A stretch of 64,000 nucleotides of DNA from Pyrinomonadaceae bacterium (GTDB lineage Bacteria; Acidobacteriota; Blastocatellia; Pyrinomonadales; Pyrinomonadaceae), in contig JAHCHG010000010.1 in assembly GCA_026129865.1 (NCBI GenBank), positions 62,001-126,000 of the forward strand. Direction: 5' to 3'. The notes under the pieces were generated by a model. That model saw only the letters and a program-made list of their open reading frames with translations, made no database searches and was not told where the DNA came from. Below are positions 8,720 through 15,916 of this stretch, in pieces. The translations under genes were made by a program, and so were the position numbers. Each line of letters starts with the position of its first letter. The stretch's first letter is position 1.

Positions 8720-8767
8720 ATAACTCGCCGCACGCCTTTTTTATAATGACGTCGTGCGGCGAGTTAT
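8720..8767. other. Perfect 15-bp hairpin
   Basis: ATAACTCGCCGCACG pairs exactly with CGTGCGGCGAGTTAT across an 18-base loop that contains a run of six T. There is no T-run after the stem on either strand, so it is not a standard terminator. It lies between the phosphoesterase gene start and the small gene at 8842. Confidence 0.6.
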
Positions 8768-8841
8768 CGTTACGCTTCCTGTTCTAAAAAATACCCAATC
8801 CGCTTCTGAACGAAGCGCCGGTTCGTCGGTTGCGATTACGC

Positions 8842-9024
8842 CTAAGCTGCATCCGACGATTTGCCTATACGATTTTTCTTGCGTTTTCTTTTGGGCGGAA
8901 TGATGTTTTCGGGCGATTTTTTCCCATCGGCGACAATTTTGCCGCCATCATTTTCCCATCTATCTACAACCTTTTTCTTAAGTTTTTTTCTTGATACAAA
9001 ATCCGGCATCTTTTTAACCCCCAT
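8842..9024 (-). CDS. Small Lys/Arg-rich hypothetical protein
   Basis: This 60-codon frame (55 codons if the ATG at 9009 is used) encodes a very basic protein with MPDFVSRKKLKKKVVDRW at its start and a PPKRKRKKNR segment near its end. I do not recognise a family. The ATG at 9009 is preceded by GGGGGT, which could serve as a ribosome site. It lies just downstream of, and on the same strand as, the first USP gene, about 60 bases past its stop, so it may be co-transcribed. The basic character would fit nucleic-acid or ribosome binding, but this is speculation and the gene may not be real. Confidence 0.4.
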   Translation of the reverse strand: MGVKKMPDFVSRKKLKKKVVDRWENDGGKIVADGKKSPENIIPPKRKRKKNRIGKSSDAA

Positions 9025-9085
9025 TTATTTAGTGTCTAATTACCGTTTTCGTGCGGAAAACACGATTGTTTCCGCTGACCGACTT

Positions 9086-10042
9086 TTAAGAGAGGGTCGT
9101 CGCCTGCGGGCGAACGACCTCAACCGAGCAATGCGCGTTCGTCGCCACTGCGGTCGAAACGCTTCCCATTCTGAACTTTTCCAAGAAATTGTCGAAACTG
9201 CGTGTCCCGACAAAGATACAATCGGCGTTCCATTTCTTTGCTTCGCTCACCAGAATTCGCTTAGGATCGCCCTTTATCGTCCAAATCGACGGTTTCATTC
9301 CAATGAGTTTCAGTTCTTCAGCGCCCCATTCTAAAGTCGAACTTAATTTTGAAGAAATGGACTGCTCCGGGCTGTCAGTCGCTTCCGCCGCGAGCGAAGC
9401 GCGGGGTGCGTTCCGATTTGCAGGTATGCTTTCATCGACGGCGATCAGACGAACTTCAGTACCGTCGCGCCAAACGCGTTTGCCGACTGCAAGAATTGCT
9501 TCGACAGCGGTCGGCGAATCGTTCACGCCGACTATGATGCGCGACGGCGAACCATAATGATCTGCATCAGCAGGTCGTGCGACCCGCACAGAGCAGTCCG
9601 CGTCCTCGGCTATCTGTTTTGAAACACTGCCCAGAAACATTCGTCCGATCATCGAGCGACCCTGCGATCCGACGACGATCAGATCTGCGTCAAACCGGTT
9701 TGCAGCTTCCATAAGCTCGACCGCCGGCGTACCGGCAGCAGTTTCGCTGCGAACGGTCCATTCCGGAAACTCGAGTCGCAGGCGTTCGGCAGCGTGCGCC
9801 GCAAAAGCTTCGGATTCATGAATGACTCGCTCTCCGTGAGTCATTGATTCTTTTAACCGGACCGCCGCGCCCCCGGAAGGAAAAACTTGTGCCGCCATTT
9901 CGCGCAATGGCGGATTGCTCATTATCAAATCTCCGACCGTAACGACCAGCGCCTCCGAATCCCGCGGAAGTCCCGCATGCTTCAAATCGTCGACGATCGC
10001 GTCGGCACTTGCCGAGCCGTCATAACCGATTAAGAGTTTCAT
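9086..10042 (-). CDS. Double-domain universal stress protein (USP1)
   Basis: Starting at the ATG at 10042, which follows GCGAGG, the product is 318 aa with two UspA folds in tandem. The first begins MKLLIGYDGSASAD and ends with the nucleotide-loop motif GSQGRSMIGRMFLGSVS. The second begins RIIVGVNDSPTAVEA and ends with VGTRSFDNFLEKFRMGSVS. The G-x2-G-x9-G-S motif is complete in the first domain, which in the family predicts ATP binding, and is altered in the second. Such cytosolic proteins act in dormancy, hypoxia or energy stress. It is the most distal of three paralogues in the island, and its upstream region holds the shared paired-site promoter. Confidence 0.92.
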   Translation of the reverse strand: MKLLIGYDGSASADAIVDDLKHAGLPRDSEALVVTVGDLIMSNPPLREMAAQVFPSGGAAVRLKESMTHGERVIHESEAFAAHAAERLRLEFPEWTVRSETAAGTPAVELMEAANRFDADLIVVGSQGRSMIGRMFLGSVSKQIAEDADCSVRVARPADADHYGSPSRIIVGVNDSPTAVEAILAVGKRVWRDGTEVRLIAVDESIPANRNAPRASLAAEATDSPEQSISSKLSSTLEWGAEELKLIGMKPSIWTIKGDPKRILVSEAKKWNADCIFVGTRSFDNFLEKFRMGSVSTAVATNAHCSVEVVRPQATTLS

Positions 10043-10147
10043 AATATAAACCTCGCTTATAAAATTCGGATAAAAACAAATAGCTTGATTTCTTTTAATA
10101 TCCGTATCCAAGATTTAAACCTCTTTTTGTTATCTTGAATTCACCTT

Positions 10148-10214
10148 AATTTTAGACGGATGTCCCGATCGCAAAAAGAGGGTTAATACTCGAAAAAACT
10201 AGGTGTTTACACGC
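10148..10214 (-). promoter_or_regulatory. Paired-site promoter of USP1
   Basis: Read on the minus strand: distal site GCGTGTAAACACCT (10214-10201), proximal site GAGTATTAACCCTC (10190-10177, the weakest of the set), then 23 bases to TAAAAT (10153-10148). The predicted start of transcription is near 10141, giving a leader of about 100 bases. Site-to-site distance is 24 bp here, against 23 in the other three promoters. Confidence 0.6.
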
Positions 10215-10232
10215 AAAGTTGCTCTATTAGGT

Positions 10233-11186
10233 CTATTCCGACGATGTTTCCGGCGGACGAACGATTTCGACCGAGCATTGAGCGTTTGTTACAATTGCAG
10301 TCGAAACGCTTCCCAAGCGAAATCTTTCAAAAGCACTTTTGATATCGCGGGTTCCGACGAAAATCGAATCGGCATTCCATTTTTTCGCTTCGGCGAGGAG
10401 AAGATCTTTCGGATTACCCTTTTCCCGTAGAACCGATGTTTTCAGCCCGATGATCTTAAATTGTTCCTGCGCCCAGTCGAGCATTTCGGTGACTCGCGAT
10501 TGTCTGGTCCTCAAATAGCTGCTGATCATTGCCGAAGCCTGAGGCAGCCGCGATATGCTAGCCGACGGTGAAGACTCATCGACGGAAACGAACCGCACCT
10601 CGGTTCCGTCTTGCCAGGCTCTCTGACCGACCGCATAAATCGCTTGTTCCGCTGCGGGGGAACCGTCCACTCCGACGATAATTCTCGGTGGAAGCGCAGG
10701 GTCGGATTGTCCTGTTGACCGGGCGACGCGTACAGAACAATTTGAATCTGTCGCAATTCGCTTTGATACGCTGCCGAGAAACAATCTGCCGATCGCGGAT
10801 CGTCCCTGCGAACCGACAAATATAAGGTCGGCGTTCATCTTTTCAGAGACATCTATAATGACCCAAGCCGGTGTTCCGGCAAATACTTCAGCCCGAACTT
10901 TCCAATCCGGCAAAATTTCCTCAACCCGGCGCTTACCCTTCAAGGCTAATTCTCTCGCTTCCTTAATCGCCCGGTCGGATTGCGTCTGTGCCCTTTCGAG
11001 CGCAGAGGAGTAGCGATTTGTGGGAATTACCGACACAAAATCGTCTTCGACAAATGGTTCAACCATCTGTAAATCTCCGACTGACACAACGACCGCTTCA
11101 GTGCCGGACGGCAATCCGGCTTTCTTTAAATCTTCAAATACTGCGTCCGCACTTTCCGAACCGTCATAACCAATTAATATTTTCAT
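10233..11186 (-). CDS. Double-domain universal stress protein (USP2)
   Basis: This 317-aa tandem UspA protein is clearly paralogous to its neighbour (MKILIGYDGSESAD start). The first nucleotide-loop motif is GSQGRSAIGRLFLGSVS. The second domain starts RIIVGVDGSPAAEQA and carries VGTRDIKSAFERFRLGSVS in place of a canonical loop. The start is well supported by AAGAGGAGA just upstream. It lies about 190 bases upstream of the USP1 start on the same strand but has its own promoter signature, so the two are probably separate units under the same control. By family precedent it has a cytosolic ATP-binding stress role; the exact function is unknown. Confidence 0.92.
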   Translation of the reverse strand: MKILIGYDGSESADAVFEDLKKAGLPSGTEAVVVSVGDLQMVEPFVEDDFVSVIPTNRYSSALERAQTQSDRAIKEARELALKGKRRVEEILPDWKVRAEVFAGTPAWVIIDVSEKMNADLIFVGSQGRSAIGRLFLGSVSKRIATDSNCSVRVARSTGQSDPALPPRIIVGVDGSPAAEQAIYAVGQRAWQDGTEVRFVSVDESSPSASISRLPQASAMISSYLRTRQSRVTEMLDWAQEQFKIIGLKTSVLREKGNPKDLLLAEAKKWNADSIFVGTRDIKSAFERFRLGSVSTAIVTNAQCSVEIVRPPETSSE

Positions 11187-11261
11187 AAATTCTCCTCTTT
11201 CTTAATTGTTGATAAATTTAATATCGAAGTTCTTCAAATTTCTTCTCTCCAACATTAAAAA

Positions 11262-11327
11262 AGTATTGCTCTTCTTTTCCGGCGATAACAGAGTGTTTTT
11301 ACCCCACGAACGCGGGTGTTTTCCCGC
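11262..11327 (-). promoter_or_regulatory. Paired-site promoter of USP2
   Basis: Minus strand: distal GCGGGAAAACACCC (11327-11314), proximal GGGTAAAAACACTC (11304-11291), starts 23 bp apart, then 23 bases to AATACT (11267-11262). Predicted transcription start is near 11255. Confidence 0.65.
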
Positions 11328-11384
11328 TGTCGGATCGCATAAAAAAATCAGTACGGCGTTTCACCGAAATTTCATGACCGCTGC

Positions 11385-11450
11385 GAGTGTAAACACCCAA
11401 GATCTTCGCGTGTAAATACTGTTTCGCGCCCGCTGCCCAACGGATAGAGT
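11385..11450 (+). promoter_or_regulatory. Paired-site promoter of the eRF1-like operon
   Basis: Plus strand: distal GAGTGTAAACACCC (11385-11398), proximal GCGTGTAAATACTG (11408-11421), starts 23 bp apart, then 23 bases to TAGAGT (11445-11450). Predicted transcription start is near 11457, about 55 bases before the first gene. The USP2 pair lies back to back with it in the same divergent intergenic region. Confidence 0.65.
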
Positions 11451-11511
11451 TGATTTAACAACGAGATTTGTTATTGAAGATCAAATCTATCATAGGAGGA
11501 GGCGAAATATA

Positions 11512-11712
11512 ATGAAAAAGATTTATGCGACAGCCTGGATTTTATTGACAGCTCTATTTTTAACGTCGGTCGTTACCGGATTTCTCGATCCGCTCGGACT
11601 GTTTGCTTTCAGTTTAAGCGCTTTAGCACTGGTTTACGCGCTGGCTTTTTGGTCGGTCATCGTTAATACACGGTACGCACAAACAGACAATTTACAAAAA
11701 ATACGAAGTTAA
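11512..11712 (+). CDS. Small two-helix membrane protein
   Basis: The product is 66 aa with two hydrophobic helices (about residues 5-27 and 31-52) and a short polar tail rich in Asn, Gln and Arg. I do not recognise a family. The start is set by AGGAGGAGG ten bases upstream, one of the strongest ribosome sites in the window. It is the first gene of a five-gene unit that ends at 13598 and includes the eRF1-like protein, under the shared stress promoter. A role in membrane sensing or adaptation during stress is possible but not shown by the sequence. Confidence 0.72.
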   Translation: MKKIYATAWILLTALFLTSVVTGFLDPLGLFAFSLSALALVYALAFWSVIVNTRYAQTDNLQKIRS

Positions 11713-11738
11713 ATTCGGATCGGAAAGGAGGAAGCCAT

Positions 11739-11927
11739 ATGTTTATAACACTTTACATTTTGATTTGGTTGGTGTCCGCGGCGGCGGCAGGCGTTTTATA
11801 TATATCCGGAAATTTTAACGAGATGTTGGTTACTCTTTTCGGGTTCCTCTTTTCGACGCTCTTTTTTGCGGGAATCGTGGCGGTCCTGCCGTGGTGGATC
11901 GATAAACACCACACATATCCGCATTAG
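11739..11927 (+). CDS. Small two-helix membrane protein
   Basis: The product is 62 aa: two strongly hydrophobic helices (about residues 3-23 and 30-53) joined by the turn SGNFNEM, and a His-rich end (WWIDKHHTYPH). It begins 26 bases after the preceding gene and has an excellent ribosome site, AAAGGAGGAAG. No family is recognised. Being second in the stress operon, it may form a membrane complex with the previous small protein; that is inference from position only. The terminal His cluster could bind metal. Confidence 0.7.
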   Translation: MFITLYILIWLVSAAAAGVLYISGNFNEMLVTLFGFLFSTLFFAGIVAVLPWWIDKHHTYPH

Positions 11928-11978
11928 GTCGGCGAAAGCTGCTTGAAAAGAAAAGGATTTTGAAGAGGAGGAGTAAGA

Positions 11979-13139
11979 ATGAAAAATCTATCAAACGATT
12001 TAATTGCAGAACATCTTGAAGAATTGACACAGTTGGAACCGAATGGCTTTCCATTTATCAGTCTCTATCTCAACACGCAGCCGAACCAGCACGGGCGCGA
12101 TAATTTTGAACCTTTCGTCCGAAAAGAACTTGCGGCGCGCGCCAGGACGTTTGCGGATGGTTCGCGCGAACGGGAATATTTCGAACGCGACGCCGGACGA
12201 ATTGTCCGATATCTGACCGACAATCTGGAACCATCGGCAAACGGCGCGGCGATCTTCGCATGCACGGGTCAAGAAGATTTCTTTAAGGCGATGCAGTTAG
12301 ATGCTCCGATTCAAAAACATAGTCTGCATGTTTCGGAAAGACCTTTTATCTATCCGCTCGCACGTTTGATCGAGCAAAACCCGGTCTATGTCGTTTTGCT
12401 TGCAGATACACAATCGGCACGGATATTTGTATTTGACCTGGGGCGTGTCAGAAGGCTCGAAGAGTTTACGTCAGCTGACAACAGTTTCGCAGCCGTCGGC
12501 GAACATTCGCATATGCGTTACCGCCGCCGTGTTGAAAACAGTCAGGGACTTCACGCGAAGGAGATTATCGAAATACTTGAGCGCGTAGTGATCGAAGAGA
12601 ACGCGGAACGCGTTATTTTGGCAGGAGACGAGATCATTATTACGCTGCTCCGCCAAAGAATGCCGGCGCAAATTGCCGATAAGATAATTGACATTTTAAG
12701 GCTCGATATTCGATCACCGGAGCGCGAGATCTTAAGAGCAACGATCGAATCTTTGCGGGAAGACAACATCCAGGCAGACGCGGAAAAGGTGCGTGAACTA
12801 TTCGATCAATACCGTGCGGGCGGTTTAGGCGTGGTCGGCTTGGACAAGACGATGTATGCGCTTGTTCACGGTCAGGCTGACGAATTGGTCATTAGCGCGT
12901 CGCCCGATGCTTTAGATCCGTTGCCCGCGGAAGTAGCGGCAGCCGGAACTGCAGCTGTCCAACCCGCCAAGGAACTTAGTCCAAAGGCGATCGCGGATGC
13001 GCTAGTTTCATTAGCCGGTAAAAGCGGCGCGCGGGTAACTTTTATCGAAGATGAGGAACTTTTGGCTGATGTCGGCGGTGTCGGCGCATTTCTGAGATAC
13101 AAAGCCGGAGTTAGAGAGGATACGTACGTATTCAGGTGA
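11979..13139 (+). CDS. Bacterial eRF1-like protein (baeRF, probably family 10)
   Basis: This 386-aa cytosolic protein resembles bacterial/archaeal relatives of the eRF1 release factor and Vms1. The N-terminal part (SLYLNTQPNQHGRDNFEPF) and the central VYVVLLADTQSARIFVFDLG strand pattern are typical of baeRF family 10. The C-terminal third (about 235-386) looks like the ribosomal-protein L7Ae-like domain common to these proteins. The central loop reads HSHMRYRRR rather than GGQ, so peptidyl-tRNA hydrolysis cannot be assumed. Family proposals include ribosome rescue or hibernation. The start follows GAGGAGGAG. It is the main gene of the stress operon, co-expressed with small membrane proteins and next to USP genes. 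Confidence 0.75.
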   Translation: MKNLSNDLIAEHLEELTQLEPNGFPFISLYLNTQPNQHGRDNFEPFVRKELAARARTFADGSREREYFERDAGRIVRYLTDNLEPSANGAAIFACTGQEDFFKAMQLDAPIQKHSLHVSERPFIYPLARLIEQNPVYVVLLADTQSARIFVFDLGRVRRLEEFTSADNSFAAVGEHSHMRYRRRVENSQGLHAKEIIEILERVVIEENAERVILAGDEIIITLLRQRMPAQIADKIIDILRLDIRSPEREILRATIESLREDNIQADAEKVRELFDQYRAGGLGVVGLDKTMYALVHGQADELVISASPDALDPLPAEVAAAGTAAVQPAKELSPKAIADALVSLAGKSGARVTFIEDEELLADVGGVGAFLRYKAGVREDTYVFR

Positions 13140-13145
13140 TAGAAA

Positions 13146-13382
13146 ATGTTGAAATATGTAGGAAAAAAGATTGATGAAAGACGAAGGCGGCGTTCTTTGA
13201 TTCATGTCCGGCGGAAATTTGCAGAGTGCGGGTATTCGCTGGACCATCTTGACGACTTGAAAATCGAAGGTGCGCTAACACTCGGCAGGTGCCGCATCGA
13301 TCAGATAGACCTGTCCGCCAAATCAATGAGCTTTGCATTGCGAAGATTGGCTGTAAACCGGAAAAATCGCGCGGCAAATTAA
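13146..13382 (+). CDS. Small basic hypothetical protein
   Basis: The product is 78 aa, with a basic N-terminus (DERRRRRSLIHVRRKF) and a mixed middle containing LDDLKIEGALTLGR. It starts six bases after the eRF1-like stop and is served by AGGTGATAG, so it is translationally coupled. No family is recognised and no membrane segment is present. The Arg-rich start could contact RNA or ribosomes, in line with its neighbour, but nothing in the sequence proves this. Confidence 0.6.
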   Translation: MLKYVGKKIDERRRRRSLIHVRRKFAECGYSLDHLDDLKIEGALTLGRCRIDQIDLSAKSMSFALRRLAVNRKNRAAN

Positions 13383-13427
13383 CTTAAGACAAATAACTTA
13401 TGAAATTCGATCGTGGAGAAAATAAAA

Positions 13428-13598
13428 ATGGATTTGAGCACAATTATCGTCATTATAGTGGGATCGGTACTGTTTTTTGGTTTTATCGTTTGGATGGAGG
13501 TCTATTCCCGAAGAAAAAATCTTGAGAAATCGCTAATGGAGCGTCCGGAGATTAATTTCTCCGATGTTAGAAAACAGAACAATCTAACATCAAAATAA
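13428..13598 (+). CDS. Small single-helix membrane protein
   Basis: I choose the ATG at 13428 (56 aa) over a GTG at 13413, because the GTG itself sits inside the TGGAGA ribosome site. One N-terminal membrane helix (about residues 4-24, STIIVIIVGSVLFFGF) is followed by a basic cytosolic tail with YSRRKN. It is the last gene of the unit starting at 11512, followed by the USP3 promoter. It is too short for a family assignment. Confidence 0.6.
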   Translation: MDLSTIIVIIVGSVLFFGFIVWMEVYSRRKNLEKSLMERPEINFSDVRKQNNLTSK

Positions 13599-13629
13599 GA
13601 AACAAATTACGTTCAAAGTTCCGGTCGTT

Positions 13630-13695
13630 AGGTGAAAACACCTAACTGATTCGGGTGCAAACACGCTGTTTGCCGGCGCGGATTTCGACTAAATT
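13630..13695 (+). promoter_or_regulatory. Paired-site promoter of USP3
   Basis: Plus strand: distal AGGTGAAAACACCT (13630-13643, a near-perfect palindrome), proximal GGGTGCAAACACGC (13653-13666), starts 23 bp apart, then 23 bases to TAAATT (13690-13695). Predicted transcription start is near 13702, leaving a leader of about 125 bases that contains a strong hairpin. Confidence 0.65.
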
Positions 13696-13740
13696 TAGCT
13701 TAACGCGGGCAAGGGAAGGTTAATCGTTCTCCCGCAACAG

Positions 13741-13785
13741 CGATCGGCAAGGGCTGGACAAACTGTGATAAGCCCTAGCCGGTCG
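13741..13785 (+). promoter_or_regulatory. Leader hairpin before USP3
   Basis: CGATCGGCAAGGGCT pairs with AGCCCTAGCCGGTCG over 15 positions with one mismatch and one G-U pair, closing a 15-base loop (GGACAAACTGTGATA). It lies within the predicted untranslated leader and ends 43 bases before the USP3 ATG. There is no T-run, so it is more likely a stability or translation element than a terminator. It matches no riboswitch I know. Confidence 0.5.
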
Positions 13786-13828
13786 CGCCAACTATTTACT
13801 ATTTTTTGCGATCAATTGCTATAAACAT

Positions 13829-14881
13829 ATGAGAATCTTAATTCCACATGACGGCACTAAAGCGGCGGACAACGCGCTGGATGAACTACAGCGTGCAGGG
13901 ATCGGACACGCAGATGAGGTTTTGGTTGTTATCACTGACGTCTTCCTGCCCGAGTCGACCGAAGAGTTTTTCAGAGCCCAAAAGGAACGTCGTATGAATC
14001 TCGAAAGATCGGGAATCTGTTCCTTTGTTCCGGCGCGAATGCAGTTTGAGGATGAGAAATTTCTAACGCTGCAAATCCGCCGCAGTTTGTCTTCAAGATT
14101 TCCGGGGTCGAACATTAAGATCGAAGCATTGCGGGGCTCCAGTTTGACGTCCAGCGAAATTCTGGAAAAAGCCGCGGCATGGAACGCCGACCTGATCATT
14201 CTCGGGTCGCAGGAAAGCGATACGAACGCACCGAACGGCGGTTACGGTTCAGGTTTGCGGCGCATTGCGGCGGAAGCCGGCTGCTCTGTCCGAATTGCGC
14301 GGGGAAGTTGTTTAGTAAGCGAGAATTTACAAAATCGGATCGTCGCTGTGTTAGATGGATCGAGATCCGATCGAAAAGTTATAGAAGCGATCACCGGTCG
14401 CCGATGGTCGGAAGGCGGCGATGTTCGCTTGGTCCAAGTTGAATCGAACACGGGATTCGAGCTCAATAACAGCAATGTTAAGCCGGTAGAACCGGAATTT
14501 TCGAACGCGGCGCCGCCGGAACCGGGAAATGTGACATTGAAAGACAAAGTAAAAATGCTTGAAGCAGCCGGGCTCAATGTTTCACCGGTGGTCCTAAAGG
14601 TAAATGATCCGGCGCTTTCCCTCGATCGGGAAATCACCGAATGGAATCCGGACTGGGTATTTGCAGCCGACAGCGGCAGTTCCGGCGGGATCAAAAATCC
14701 AAGGCAAACGAACAACTCGAATCGACGGGCGGAGATGTTTATGAAGCATCTGGAATCGTCGATCGAGATCGTCCGCTCGGCTTTGAAAACACAAAACACA
14801 TCGAAACCTAAGGCGTTTCGATATGCAGGCGAACGAGGACTCGGAATGAAGCGGATTGCGCCTGCTGCGGCATCTTTTTAG
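13829..14881 (+). CDS. Double-domain universal stress protein, divergent (USP3)
   Basis: The product is 350 aa with two UspA folds. The first starts MRILIPHDGTKAAD and contains AAWNADLIILGSQESD, but the glycine nucleotide loop is degraded (NGGYGSGLRRIAAEA). The second starts RIVAVLDGSRSDRK and is also poorly conserved, so ATP binding is doubtful. It differs from the two upstream paralogues and is on the opposite strand, yet has the same paired-site promoter. It has no clear Shine-Dalgarno sequence, unlike the rest of the island, and its leader is folded. A role as a regulatory, non-binding partner of the other USPs is one possibility. Confidence 0.85.
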   Translation: MRILIPHDGTKAADNALDELQRAGIGHADEVLVVITDVFLPESTEEFFRAQKERRMNLERSGICSFVPARMQFEDEKFLTLQIRRSLSSRFPGSNIKIEALRGSSLTSSEILEKAAAWNADLIILGSQESDTNAPNGGYGSGLRRIAAEAGCSVRIARGSCLVSENLQNRIVAVLDGSRSDRKVIEAITGRRWSEGGDVRLVQVESNTGFELNNSNVKPVEPEFSNAAPPEPGNVTLKDKVKMLEAAGLNVSPVVLKVNDPALSLDREITEWNPDWVFAADSGSSGGIKNPRQTNNSNRRAEMFMKHLESSIEIVRSALKTQNTSKPKAFRYAGERGLGMKRIAPAAASF

Positions 14882-15043
14882 GAAATTCTGCCAAAAGGAA
14901 ACACGACGGTTACCGGCACAAAGAGAATCGGGGGAAAGGCTTTTCAACGAGCGATATGGAGAGCTTTTCGCCGAGGCTTTTAAAATGCTTTGCGCTCCAT
15001 TATAAAAGGAAATTTAAGATAGAACTGGGAGAAAGTAATTATC

Positions 15044-15466
15044 ATGACAAAAGTATTAACGATCTACACTACCGAAATCGACCGCCAGCGGCTTGGACAT
15101 TTGATCCAGCGCGTTCGCAATCAGGGCGAAAGGGAAAATTTTTCCTACATCAACAATTTGGAAGAAAAACTTGAATACGCCGAGGCGGTCGCTCCCGAAC
15201 AGATTCCTCCCGACGTTGTAACTATGCGGTCAAAAGTGAGTTTTAAGGACCTCGACACCAATGAGGTATCGACATATTCGATAGTTTTTCCGACCGAAGC
15301 TGATTACGATAGCGGAAAGATCTCGATACTCGCGCCGCTCGCCACCGCATTGCTCGGCTATAAATGCGGCGACACGGTCGAATTTCAGGCGCCGTCGCGC
15401 CTGCGGCGACTAAAGATCGAAAAGATTTTATATCAACCCGAAGCATCGGGCGATTTGGATCTATAA
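15044..15466 (+). CDS. Rnk-like GreA/GreB-family protein
   Basis: The product is 140 aa. The N-terminal third is a short helical segment (YTTEIDRQRLGHLIQRV) and the last 80 residues form the GreA/GreB C-terminal FKBP-like domain (VTMRSKVSFKDLD, SILAPLATALLGYKCGDTVEF). This is the layout of Rnk, described as a nucleoside diphosphate kinase regulator that binds RNA polymerase without the Gre coiled coil. The start follows CTGGGAGAAAG. It lies downstream of USP3 in the same direction with a 160-base gap that carries no copy of the paired sites. It may be read through from the USP3 promoter or have its own. Confidence 0.85.
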   Translation: MTKVLTIYTTEIDRQRLGHLIQRVRNQGERENFSYINNLEEKLEYAEAVAPEQIPPDVVTMRSKVSFKDLDTNEVSTYSIVFPTEADYDSGKISILAPLATALLGYKCGDTVEFQAPSRLRRLKIEKILYQPEASGDLDL

Positions 15467-15709
15467 ACGGTCTTCATCGCAGATTTCCGGGTTCGGCAAT
15501 GCGGCTGCAGGCAGGCGGGATAACGCGCTCATACAAGCCAAGCCGCTTGTGCGCCCCAGCCTGAGCCGGATGGCTCCGATTCCGGCTAAGTGAGGAAAAA
15601 AGCCGAATCCCAGCCGTGTAAAACCGATTAATCGCCCGATTCAATTTACAATGCCTCTTGCCTCTTCAGACGCTGCATGACGGTAGAATGAAAAAATTTT
15701 GAGGATCAA
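15467..15709. other. Gene-free stretch with local folding
   Basis: No gene is seen. AGCCGGA (15564-15570) pairs with TCCGGCT (15581-15587), and just upstream CAAGC/GCTTG inside GCGC/GCGC can form another stem, so the segment 15520-15590 may be structured RNA. Nothing matches a known RNA family. Confidence 0.35.
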
Positions 15710-15838
15710 ATGAAGATGAATGAAATGAACGGAAAATTCGTTCGCTTGCAGCCGCATGCCTATGCCGGCTGATTTTCTTCGAAAAAGCGCATCGAGCGCA
15801 AAATTATTAAAATCTCCGAAAGATATCGTCGCCGGTAG
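15710..15838 (+). pseudogene. Tiny ORF interrupted by an in-frame TGA
   Basis: An ATG at 15710 follows TGAGGATC and opens 20 codons (MKMNEMNGKFVRLQPHAYAG) ending at TGA 15770-15772. The same frame continues for 21 codons with strongly protein-like content (KKRIERKIIKISERYRRR) to a TAG at 15836. The simplest reading is a 42-codon gene with one nonsense change. No family is recognised. A terminator-like hairpin follows about 80 bases later. Confidence 0.35.
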
Positions 15839-15916
15839 AGTCGATTTTTATTTTGGCGTTCAACTCACCCATTTATGAACCGCGGACGATACACAAACGC
15901 AACGATTTGTCCGCGA

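Noticed and set aside
9052-9066. Additional paired-site copy (GTGCGGAAAACACG) near the small basic gene
   Set aside because: Only the right half matches the consensus, there is no second site 23 bp away, and the orientation does not fit the nearest gene.
13741-13785. Cobalamin or other known riboswitch in the USP3 leader
   Set aside because: None of the conserved boxes I know is present; only a simple hairpin is supported.
13630-13820. Sigma-54 promoter for USP3
   Set aside because: No GG-N10-GC pair with the TGGCAC/TTGC context is present, whereas a -10-like TAAATT is at the same distance as in the other three units.
15770-15772. Selenocysteine codon
   Set aside because: No SECIS-like hairpin directly follows the TGA and no selenoprotein family is recognised; a nonsense change is simpler.
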